Source: Girardinichthys multiradiatus (taxonomy: Eukaryota; Chordata; Actinopteri; Cyprinodontiformes; Goodeidae). From it: a stretch of DNA of 64,000 nucleotides. Where the stretch lies: positions 9,110,125 to 9,174,124 of the forward strand of contig NC_061801.1 of NCBI RefSeq assembly GCF_021462225.1. Reading direction: 5' to 3'. Of this stretch, positions 49,401 through 61,400 are shown in pieces. Below the pieces are notes generated by a model. It saw nothing but the letters and a program-made list of their open reading frames with translations. It made no database searches and was not told the DNA's origin. A program made the position numbers and the translations under genes. Positions within the stretch are counted from its first letter, which is position 1. Every line of letters begins with the position of its first letter.

Positions 49401-52400
49401 GACAGCAAAAGCTAGCTTGATTGATTTTTAAGTATTTAAGACAAAAAGAAGAAGGAAGAGGAATCGAGGAGACAGAGGCCTACACTGTTGACCTGGCAGC
49501 ATGAACAAGACTCTATGTTATGTAGGGATGAGGATGCTTTATGCAGAATAGTTCTCGCTAATAATCTGACAGGCAGTACGACCGTCATGTCGAACGGTTT
49601 GATGCTGATTTTATAACAGAATGTACCACATAATATAACATCAGCATGTTACAAATCTACTGGCTTCATTTTATGGAATGCATGGCAACTGAATCATATT
49701 TTATCTGTTAGATTTGGGAAATAAAAAGTAATGTTGCATATTTTCACTTAGTGAATCTGCATTAAATCGTTAAGAGCATTTTACATTATATTTATGTTAT
49801 TAATTTACTTCTTAAAATGTTCTTTTGGCAGCACCAGCCAGCAGCTGACCTCCTGGGCCCAGAGGCAGAAACTCAGACCTAGGAAGACCAAGGCAGGACA
49901 AGGTACAGCACAAACCCCAGACTACCAGGAGTTGCCTCACAGCCCCAGTGAACCCAGCAAACAGAGTCTGTTTGAGCAAACAGATTCACATTACCAGGTA
50001 CATTAACAACTAGTCTTTTAGGGCATATAAGATTTTGCAGGGCTTATTCATTGGCTTGGATTTGTAGTGTTTTTGGTTTTGGCTCATTGTCTGCTGTAAT
50101 TGTTGTATTTCTGCTCCTGAGTCCCATCCACTGATCTCTATTGACTTTCAGCTTCGATCGGCTGGGCTGTCATCCAGCTCGTTTCCCCTGAGAAGGAGTG
50201 ACAGCCTGATGTCAGATGCTTCAGGTAATTCACTGACTCAGACGAGACATGGAAACCAGGACCAAAGCAAACAATACACTATAGTGTATCATCTTCTGTA
50301 AAGACTAATATACCTCTGAAGTGACCATACCAATTTTTCCCACTGCCTCTCTTAGTCCTATAACAATGTTTTTGGTCCAATTTTAAAAGGCGTTGTGGAT
50401 GTTCCTTTGATGGCAGCGAATAATATCTGAAATATGATCATATGTTATAGGTTGTTACACTGTGACAGTAACAGTGTGAATCAGGGATATATTTTCACAT
50501 CAGCAGTTGTGTTCAGTGTCATCAAAGTAGCACAGTGTAAAAATGTCACTAATAAATTGTATAGTTCAGTGCTTTAGAGTCTCCTACACTAACAGAAGTG
50601 TGCAGTTGAATAGATATGTAATTTTAAACTGCTTTACAACAGATTTGATGATAAAAAGTGTTCTGTCTGTCTCAGGCCTGACTTACTGGCGTCTGAACGA
50701 ATGTGATCTGTATCGGCCCCTTCCGGACAGCTTTGACAGCGGAGCTTACCTCCTTCTGCAAGAGGCATCCATGAGTTTTGTGAGTAACAATGAGAGTTTA
50801 ACGCCACATTGGCCCTAAGTCAAACCTCCCAGTCTACCTTGACTGTTGACCGCCAAAACTACATTATGTAAATTGTATTATCTGTGCTTGCCCCACAGGA
50901 AATCAATGTGTATCCCAGATTTTTGTGAACATGTTAAACATGTGTGCGCTGACAGCAACAATAATACTACCAAACAGAGGGTAGCGGTAAAAACACAACA
51001 GATAAATAAAAAGATGGGTTATATCATTAGGAGAAGAAGAAAAACAGCAATGATGTTTCAGGCTCTTAAGGCATTTAAGGCCGTGAAATACACTTCTGCT
51101 TCTCTGAACGTGAGCTGCTTTGTGGGCAAGCTTGTGCCCCAGCATTCCACTCAGAAATATGCAGTTTTTACTACAGTCTCATAGGGCACAGGTCTTTAAC
51201 TATGACTAAATGCAGCAGAACATGGCATCAAGGAATTCTGGTAAAATCACTAAGAAACTACATCAAGTTTTTTCATTGCCAAAACAGCAGAAGCTGGAGG
51301 CAACCTTTTCAATCAAATTATTTAGTTACCGCTATTTGTATAAGCTGGATAGAATACTCACTGTCTTGCATTTCTGTTTGCACTATTGGGTATTTGTTTT
51401 TCATTTCAATGCTGTAGGAAAACAAGATTACACAGGAAAATAACCCACCAGCATTGCCTTACTATGCATATGACAATATAGCATAAACAATTTGCTACAT
51501 ATCAGCTTCTGCTGCAACAGTGCTGAAGCTTTCACACACCATGTATACTGCAACTATGCACCACTGCCATATAATAGACACACCTGCAACTCAAATATCC
51601 CAGCAATGACCCTATGGTAAAGTCACTTAATGTAATCGTACAATACGCTGTTTGCACTGATGATTCATTCAGTCTGAAAGATTGAAACTGGAAGTCAAAC
51701 TTTTTTTTTCCTTACCTTCTGACTACTTGTGGGCACATTTTTAAAACGCATTGACATTTTTTTTTCTCAGATGTTCATTTGGTCCTTAAATATGAAAAAA
51801 AACGTGATTGGAAAAAACAATTAATTGAAATGGTGAAATCTCTGCAAATGTAACATACCCCATCTGGATGTCTCAGAATTTTGTGAATTCCACACCCTTG
51901 ATCCCAGTGTATATGCACTATTCGGAGAGGAGGGCATCATCAGTGACACCCACACCTGAAATCCTCGACATAACTTTCCCAAAATCTCCTTCATTATCTA
52001 ATGTTTAAACATGCAATTTAGCATTTTATTACACTAGCATACATGGCAAGACAGGAAACAGTATGACAGCGGCTTCGATAAAATAAACTCTTATGCTGAG
52101 ATGTTTACTAATTCACAACAAAGGTTTTGAGGGTTTTCACTAAAGTGGTTTAAGCACTAAACTAGGGCTAATCCTTAGTTAGCTCCACTTCTTTCTGCTT
52201 TCATTGTAGGGAATAGACAATACCTTAAAATCAGTGGATCATTAAATGTAGCAAGTGACTGAACAGTAATATATTTTCAGAGTTCCTACGCAGTCTTAAA
52301 AAGCATGGAATTTGCTTTTATCATTTTCTAGGTCTGGATAAGTCATAAGTCATCTTTCTTTTTCTAAATAAAAAAAAAGTTTAATAAGAATAAATAAATG

Positions 52401-55400
52401 TAGAAGACTTTTTGTGATTTATATTTAATTGCCATTCTAAAGCATTTCTTAGATTTACCACATCCTGATTTCAAATCACGTTTTTAATATGTTACATTTT
52501 ACTTATTTTAGTTTTTGACTTACTAACTGAATACACATTCAACACAAACATCCAAAAAGTACCTTTTTACTACTTTTCACCAGTGTTCACAAACTGCTTT
52601 AAAGGAACTGCATTTATTGTAGGAGACACCAGTCATATTTCTTTGCAGGCATTTCTGTCTAGATGCCTAACAAGCATTGAATTGGCACTTTACCACACTG
52701 GAACTCTATTTCAGCATTGTTATGTTTCATGATTTGAAGAACCTACAGATGAGACCAGATTACTATTCAAGCAGGTAAAAGTTTATATTTTGTACTTAAA
52801 TGTGTGACTCAAAGTAACCAGAAAAATGTAAGGATTCCAAAACACATTTTTATCATTGCAAAAACCGATTAGACTGCAAACATTTTTATAGGGATGTACC
52901 TGAGATTTACTAAAGGGGATATTTTTAGGAGTTTTAAGGTGTTGCAACAAGCTGGTACTCTAGTTGGGGAAAAAAAACATTGGGTTACTTAACATAATCC
53001 TTGGTTCTTCGATAACAGAGTGAGATGTTTCACTATGGGAATCGCCTCAGCGTGACCAACTACAGAAGCTCCAATGACATCACGTCTGTCTGCGACAGAC
53101 AGGTTGAGCTGTGTCCGCGGCTCCACCCACCAACTAATATTACGACCAACCTATTCTACTCAATTCAGTCTAGGCAGGTTTCTTCCTGTGCCAATGCAAG
53201 AAGGGATGTGATTGTGAAACCCCTCACTTTGTTATCAAAGAACCAGGGATTACGTTAAGTAACCCAGCGTTCTTTTTCTGACTTCGCTCAGTGTTTCACT
53301 ATAGGAGATATAGCCCCCTCCCGGATTGCATGCTAACCCCCAAAGCCATGAATGGCAGCAAACCTAATCCAGGCTTAGGCAGACTCCGACATCCCTACTC
53401 GGAGCACAAGGTGCGCTAGCGATGGCTGGGCCACATCTAGCCTGTAAAACGTCACAAATGCGTGCAGTGTAGCCCAACTGGCTGCAGCACAGATGTCCTG
53501 AACTGAACACCACGGAACACCAAGGCCCAAGAGGTGGCCATGCTCCTGGTCGAATGGGCCCTCACACCTGTAGAAGGCTCTGAGCCTGCACATCTATATG
53601 CCAGACATATAGCCTCCACAATCCAGTGCGCCAACCTGGGGCGTGAGACAGGTTTATCCCTATGAGCAGTGGCCCAAGACACAAACAGTAGGTTAGCTCT
53701 CCTAAAACAAGCTGTCCTGTCCACATAAGTCCTTAGAGCCCTCACTGAACACAAGCAATTAAGCCTCTGCTCCTCTGTTGAAGAGAACGGGGGTGGATGG
53801 AATGCCACCTGTTCCACCATCGAACATCTGTTTGACAACTCCAACACCTTGGGCACAAAAGCGGGGTTGGGTCTCAAGCACACCTTGGAGAACCCAGGAG
53901 CCCACTGTAAACAGGCCGGGCTGACCGACAGCGCGTGAACCTACCTCACTCGCTCGCTCGCTCACTCACTCACTCACTCACTCACTCACTCACTCACTCA
54001 CTCACTCACTCTCTTAGACGTGGTCAGGGCTAAGAGTAATGCCGTTTTCAATGAAAGAAATTTCAAGCCAACACCTTCCAAAGGCTCAAAGGGATGATGG
54101 CAAAGGGCCTCCACCACCAGAGTGAGGTCCCATAATGGCACCAAGGGCTTAGAGATCGGCAATGTACGCTGTGCCCCCTTCATAAGTGACACACTAAAGG
54201 TGCTGACCCACAGGTTTGTTACCAAAACCTACATGACAAGCTGAAATTGCAGCTAAATATACCTTAATAGTTGAAAAGGCCTTACCCTTTTCCAACAAGC
54301 TCTGCAGAAAACAGAGCACCTTCACCACTGAACACTGAAAAAGAATGGCCTGTCTTTCCCCACACCATTCTTCAAAAACACAGCATTTACTACTGTAAAG
54401 AGAGTAAGTAGAAGAAGCCTTTTGTATTGTGTCGATGACCTCTGGAGGGAGACCTGCTGCATTTAAATTCCACCTTTCACGGGCGAAGCCCAGAGAGCCA
54501 TTTGACCTGGGTGAGGATGATAAATCTCCCCTTGAGCTGAGGCAGCAGGTCCTTGCGAATGGGGAGGGGCCATAGTTCTGCTGACAGAACTTGGATTATC
54601 TCTGTCACCCGGGGCTTCGATGGCCACCATGGGGTGACCAGAACCATAGACAAGCCCTGCGCCCTCACTCTGACTAGAGTTGGGGATATCAGGCAGAAAG
54701 GAGGGAAAGCATTTAGAAATATGTTCAGCCATGAGTGGGCCAGCACGTCCATGCCCAGTGGAGCGGTTGGGTCAGACAGGGAGAAAAACAAGGGGCAATG
54801 AGCTTTTTCCCATGAGGCGAAGAGATCTATGGCAGCCCGTTCGTATCTCTACCAGATCTGTTCCACCACTTCACTATTCCACCACTTCACTTGCAGCTTC
54901 CATTCCCCGTACAGATGGTTCCCCATGGAAGACAGATCGGCCCCTCTGGTTAAAAGAGGTGCTACGTGTGTTACGCGAACCGAAAGAACTCTGTTACTGC
55001 ACCACAGAATTATTTCGCTGGCCAGTCCGTGTAGCTGCAGGGATCTGGTTCCGCCTTGACAGTTGAAATAAGGCACCACCGAGGAATTGTCTGTCCTTAC
55101 TAAGACATGGCAACCGATCAACTAGGGCATGAAGTGTTTCAAAGCTAGCAACACTGAGTGTAGTTCCAGCATGTTGATGTGAAACCGTGCCATTTTGGCG
55201 ACCATACACCATTCACAGTGGATGCTACCGTTCCCAACGGCAGGCTCACCTCGAGAACCTCCGGGTTTCCTCACGACTGAAGAGCCGTCATAGATGCCGG
55301 TGTTACTCTCACTCTACGTAACAGATGACGGCGGGGACACAGACGCAATGTTGCGATCCACCGCTGAAAATCCATCATCATCAGAAGACTCAGATGGACA

Positions 55401-58400
55401 ACGGAAATTACCGATGCCATGAGGCCGAGGAGCCGCAGGCAAAGTCTGAATAAACGACTTTTCCCAACCAAAACTGTGCCTTGCACCAAATGAATTATAA
55501 GATCCTCCCCTCTGTTAGTGTGACACGATAAGCGAGGGAGTTTATTCTGAGCCCCAAATACTCTTTGCATTGAACGGGGACCAGGTGACTATTGGCCCAA
55601 TTTATACTGAACCCGAGGTTGATGTGGTGGCTCATCACTGCCTGGGAGTCGCTGATTGCTTGGTTGCTTGATCGGGAACAAATAAGGTAGTCGTCTATGT
55701 ACAAAAATATTCTGATGCTGCTCGTCCTCACAGGGGACACCGCTGCCTCCACACACTTGCTGAATACACTCGGAGCTAATGACAGCCCGAATGGGACAGT
55801 TTGAAACTCATAGGCTGTGCCTTGATAAGCAAACCTGAGAAACTTTTGGTGTTGGGGGTAAATGGCAATGTGAAAATATGCATCCAAGAGATCGATGATT
55901 ACAAACCAATCTCCCGGACAGAGGGAACGGCATCGAGCCTTGTGTTTTAATATCTGAATGTATATCTGCGTAAGTGACGGTTTAAGACACGCAGGTCCAG
56001 TATGGGCCATAGTGATACGCCTTCTTTCTTTGGAATGAGAAAATAGCGTGAGTAAAAGCCCTGATGAACCTCCTCGTTCGGTACTACTCTGATCGCTTTT
56101 TTGTCTACTAGGGATACAATTTCGTCTTCCAGGACGTGTGCTGAAATCCCACTGGTAACTGAAAAGAGAACTCCGTTGAATTTCAGAGGTCTCATGGCAT
56201 ACTGCAGTCTGTATCCCTTGGAAATTGTGGCTAAAACCCAAGGAGAGACTGCGCATGTGTGCCACTGATCTTCCCAAGCAGAGAAATGGCCGAGTGATGT
56301 CATCCCCTCTGCCCTGGTGAGCTCGGCTTGCTTCTGAAGAGCACAAGCTCCCTCTGCTGTGTGTAGAGGAGAGTGGCAGAAAACTATTTTTGTTATTTTT
56401 ATCTTTTTTGTGGGGGGCTTTCTGCCCTTGGCAACATGTCTGGTTGCAGAAAAGCTTCTTTTATTTTTTGTGTTTTCCCTGGAACACAATATGCGATAGG
56501 GCACTGCTGAGTACTTGGTGACAGTGTTGTCTGCCCCACAATTACTTCTCTCAGAACATGAGAAGGAGAATTTAACATGGCACCTGGTGAACTGGGAACT
56601 ACCAGAGCATCTGAACCCCGGACTAAGAGGCCTCCTTTGCAGTCTGGAACTCTCCTCTTCAAAGGGGAGGTTGTGGACAGAACCTCTAGGTCGCCCGTTT
56701 CTTCTTCCCCTCTCCGGGATGGGATGAACGCTTTTTTGCAGCGACCGCTGCAAAAGAGTGCTTCCCCCATGGTCTTTGGTTCTCCCCTTTGTCCTGCTGG
56801 GGAGGCTGTGAGACAGGTCTCCTTGAAATCCTGGCTCCACCTTGCCTCACTCTCACTGCCACAGCTGCAAAACCAGGTCTGGGTCCCTGAGAGGGAGTTT
56901 GACTTGGCTTACAAGGCAGACAAATATTAAAAGCCTCTCTCTCCTGTTTTCTGAGGGTAGTGTTCTCCCTCATCTTCTCTAAGGAGAGGCCAAATAGACC
57001 TTTTGATGGGTCATAAGTTGCATCCATGATTTCAGCCTTTTGAGAATCACTCAGGCCTGACAGGTTTAACCACAGAGCTCTTTCCCCTTAGACAGCCAAT
57101 CCCATTACATGACCACAGCCTTGAACAGCACCTCTAGAGGAGTGTAGGATGAGATCATTGACCACACATATCTCATCCCATAGACTAGGGTTAAGTATCC
57201 CTGAGTCCAGCTGCTGACCCAGCTCCTCCAGGATTTCACCTTGGTATGCTGACAGCAGCGTAACAGGGAGCATGTAACAGGGAGTTGAGGGAGCACACTG
57301 ATTGAGCAGCATATTTGTACATTATTTTGGTAAATGGAAGCAGTGATGCAATTCATTTTTCCTGGGAGCAAGATGTTTGAAGATGCAGAGACTGATCTGC
57401 AGTTAGGGTGAAAGTGGTAGGTCACTGAAGGCTCCACTGCTGGGGGTTTGGCCAGCCCCAACTCACCCATGCCTTGTATCTCTAGCTCAAAGAAGCCCAT
57501 GGTGGGAAGCTTGTTCTAAAAGGACTAGACCATAAGCGGCTCATTTTTCTCATGCAGGCAGGAACGGCTGGTAAAAGCTGCTTCGTTGCAGGTGCAGCCA
57601 GTCAGAGTTTTTTACCATCATACAAGTCGCGTTCTACCCCACCCGAAACCTGAGCCGCCGGCCAGGGGATGTTCAGTTTTGAAGCAGCACGACAGCACAC
57701 CTCGTACAGGTTGCTGTCGACTGGGAATGCAAGTTCCGGCCCGCTAGGAGGCCTGGATTGTTGACCTGGGAAGGTGGAGTCGTTCACATCTTCCTCCATG
57801 TCCTCCAATTCAAGGAGGTCGGAGTTCGCATCACCCTCCGTTTCTCCACCGCCAGCTTCATGTTCCCCACTGTCCAAAAGGCCCTTAAACAGCAGAGGCA
57901 TGGATGGGGATTCTTCCTCCATTGTGTCCACCCAGCTTTTAGAAGCTCGCGGCTGATGTCCGTCACTTGCCACCTCGGCCGAAAAAGACAAGAGGAAAGA
58001 GTCCTGGCTGTTGGCTACAGCCACTCTTAGCCGCCTGTCCCGGATCTTTTCCGGCATCGCTGAGCAGAACGGGCGCCCCTGAGGGTCAGCCAGCGATGCC
58101 TGAGCGTGGTTGGCACCCATGCAAGCAATGCACATCAGGTGAGGGTCCCGACCTGAGATGGATGCCCCACATGACGCTGGACACAGGCGGGATACAGCCT
58201 CTTTAACTTTCGGTTCCAAACCTTTGGCAGGAACAGGAGCCGCAGCCATGACCAAAGTCTAAAATGATGCTCGTTTTAACACGTTAACTTAAATTTGGGA
58301 GATAAAGTCTGCTCACTGTGACACGTTAGCCAGACTGTACCGATCCTATGCTAGCGTACTCGTACTCATCATCTTTCGCTTATCCGGGACCGGGTCGCAG

Positions 58401-61400
58401 GGGCATCAGACTCAGCAGAGACACCCAGACGTCCCTCTCCCCAGACACCTCCTCCAGCTGCTCCGGGGGGAAGCCCAAGGCGTTCCCAGGCCAGCCAAGA
58501 GATATAGTCCCTCCAGCGTGTCCTGGGCCGTCCCCTGGGACTCCTCCCGGTGGGACGTGCCTGGAACACCTCCCGAGGAAGGCGTCCAGGAGGCATCCGG
58601 TATAGATGCCTGAGCCACATCAACTGGCTCCTTTTGATGTGGAGGAACAGCAGCTCTACTCTGAGCCCCTCCCGGATGGCCGAGCTCCTCGCCCTATCTC
58701 TAAGGAAGTGCCCGGCAACCCTATGGAGGAAGCTCATTTCAGCCGCTTGTATCCGGGATCTCGTTCTTTCGGTCATGACCCAAAATTCGTGGCCATAGGT
58801 GAGGGTAGGAACGTAGACCGACCGGTAAATCGGGAGCTTCGCTTTTCGGCTCAACTCTCTCTTCACCACAACGGACCGGCACAGTGCCCCCATTACTGCG
58901 GCAGCCTCACCGATCCGTCTGTCGATCTCCCACTCCATTCTTCCCTCACTCGTGAACAAGACCCCGGGGTACTTGAACTCCTCCACTTGAGGCAGGAACT
59001 CCCCTCCAACCTGAAGAGGACAAGCCACCCTTTTCCGGTCGAGTACCATTGCCTCTGACTTGGAGGAGCTGATCTTCATTCCAGCCACTTCACACTCGGC
59101 TGTGAACCGCCACGGTGCATACTGTAGGTCTTGGCTTATGAAGGGGGACCACCACCCCAGTCTGCCAGTCCAGAGGCACTGTCCCCAATCGCCACGCAAT
59201 GTTGAAGAGGCTTGTCAACCATGACAGCCCCACAACATCCAGAGATTTGAGGTACTCAGGGCGGATCTCATCCACCCCCGAAGCTTTGCCACCGCGGAGC
59301 TTTTTAACGACCTCGGTGACTTCAGCCTGGTGATGAAAGAGTCCAACCCCGAGTCCCCAGCCTCTGTTTCCACCAGGGAATGCGTGGTGGCAGGATTGAG
59401 GAGATCCTCAAAGTACTCCTTTCACCGCCTGATAATGTCCTCAGTCGAGGTCAGCAGTCTCCCACCCCCATTATAAACAGTGTTGGCAAAGCACTGCTTC
59501 CCCCTCCTGAGGCGCCGGACGGTTTGCCAGAATCGCTTTGAGGCCAACCGGTAGTCCTTCTCCATGGCCTCACCGAACTCCTCCCAGGCCCAAGTTTTTG
59601 CCTCTGCCACAGCCCGGGCCGCAGCACGCTTGGCCTCACGGTACCCGTCAGCCGCCTCAGGAGTCCCACAAGCCAGACAGACGTGATGTAATTGGAGCTT
59701 CCGTAGTTGGTCACACTGAGGCGATTCCCATAGTGAAACACAGAGCAAAGTTAGGAAAAAGAACCCAAAACAGGTGGTTCTCAACACTCTTTCAAACAAC
59801 CAGGGGTTTGAAAGAACCCTTTTGTGAAAAACAACTCATCTTTCTAGTTGAACAAAAAGCTGAGGATGGAGCTTTTTCAGTGTCTCACCTCTGTTTCCTG
59901 CAGACTCCATCCCAGGAGCCACGGCTGTCTCTTAGAGAAATCTATCAGAACAAGCAAAAAGATTGTAAACAAACCGATTGGGAAGGTTCTGTTACATCCA
60001 GCCCTTTATCCCCTCAGGTAAGTCATTGATTCAGGGTATCAAAAATTTCACCCAATTTATTCCCGTTTTAACATTTATAGAAAATTGTGAAGCTCACTTC
60101 TTTGCTAAACTTGTAACTCTGTTCTTAAGGTGTTGACATTGGATCCAGCAGCCAACACGAAGCAGTCAGATCGAACGTCTGGCTTCACTTCACCTTCTTA
60201 CTTCAGTAGCCCATCGTTTGCCGCTCAGCCTCATCCCTACCCTAGACTTGGGACCTCCGTAACCCCTGACAGCATGGTGGAGAGCAGTCCCAATCCCAGA
60301 GACACAGATTGCATCTCTGATTCGTCCAGTGTTTCTGCTGCTGGACCCTCTCCCGCTAAGATGCAAAGCTCCCGGGGGAATGCATCACAATTAGTCTTGT
60401 CTACCTCCAGAGATCAGACCCAGTCCTCCCAGAAAACCAGCCAGCAGCGCAGAGCAAGTGCCCCCTTAACCAGTGAAGAGGAGGGTAGTCACACCCACAC
60501 CAGCACCTTGAAGCCCTGGCCAGCCTCTGGCGTTAGTCAGCGGCCCTCAGTGAGTCCTCACATGGAGAGAGCTTCATCTCTAGAGGACCCTGTCATTCTT
60601 TCTTTGTGAGTCTTTGTGAGACATACATTGTTTACACACATATTTTTTTTAAACCCACACAGTTGTGAGTATATTTGTAAGTAAAACTGTAAATATTTGT
60701 ATGCTACATTAAAAGTCTTAGTTTGACTCAGAGCCTAAAACTCAAAGATGTTACACACAAACAGACAATGCCTTGTAAAAGTATTTTCACACTTCAACAA
60801 CCTCAAACGTCTGTGTGTTTTAGAAAGACTTTACTTGACTGGAAGAAAGTAGTGCATAATTGTGAAGCCAGAAACATTACACGGATTTACTTACACTCAG
60901 GTTGACTTTATTTACTAATAATGTGAATTCTGAAAGCAGTTGGGTGCACTGGATTTTATTTACTTGTATGAGAGTAAACCTGGCTGTATTGAACTCTGCA
61001 CTACACTATTCATATTTTTATTTGTAGAAAAGTAGCTACTTTATGTTGATCTGTCACATAAATTTCCAATAAAATACAATGAGGTTTGTGGCTGAAATGT
61101 GATAAAAGGTGAAATACTTCAAGCCTCTCATCCCATACCCACTAGAAATAGGAATCAGTCCCATAAATTGGACAAAGGATGTTAGATATGGAGCTGAAAG
61201 GAACGTGGACGTTCGTGGATGTAGGAAGGTTTGGTGACAGAGGAGGATGCAAGGGTTATGGTGAGATCAAGGCAGATGATCCGGTGGGGCATTAAAGGAA
61301 TTAAAGTTTCATTTATCTTCTTTTTTTTTGTCCAGACTTCGGCAGAACCTCAGAGAGAAACACTCCCGACACATAGCTGATCTGAAAGCCTATTACGAGT

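Larger units (their letters stand above)
52981..59770 (-). mobile_element. DIRS-type tyrosine-recombinase retrotransposon, broken, with a LINE inserted
   Basis: Read on the minus strand the order is 5' terminal repeat (about 59739-59674), an inserted Rex3-like LINE, ORF1 (from 58255), reverse transcriptase and RNase H region (56346 to about 54460), tyrosine recombinase (53883-53375) and 3' terminal region (to 52981). The two ends are inverted repeats: 53027-53092 matches the reverse complement of 59674-59739 with about three differences in 66. Inverted termini plus a tyrosine recombinase in place of an integrase define DIRS elements (family knowledge). All ORFs carry frame breaks, so it is dead. 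It sits in an mphosph9 intron in antisense orientation. Confidence 0.88.

Noticed and set aside
53945..54012. Regular short repeats as a CRISPR-like array
   Set aside because: It is a simple tetranucleotide microsatellite without spacers, in a eukaryotic genome.
55495..56840. Endogenous retrovirus reverse transcriptase
   Set aside because: No LTRs, protease or integrase; the neighbouring tyrosine recombinase and inverted ends fit a DIRS element.
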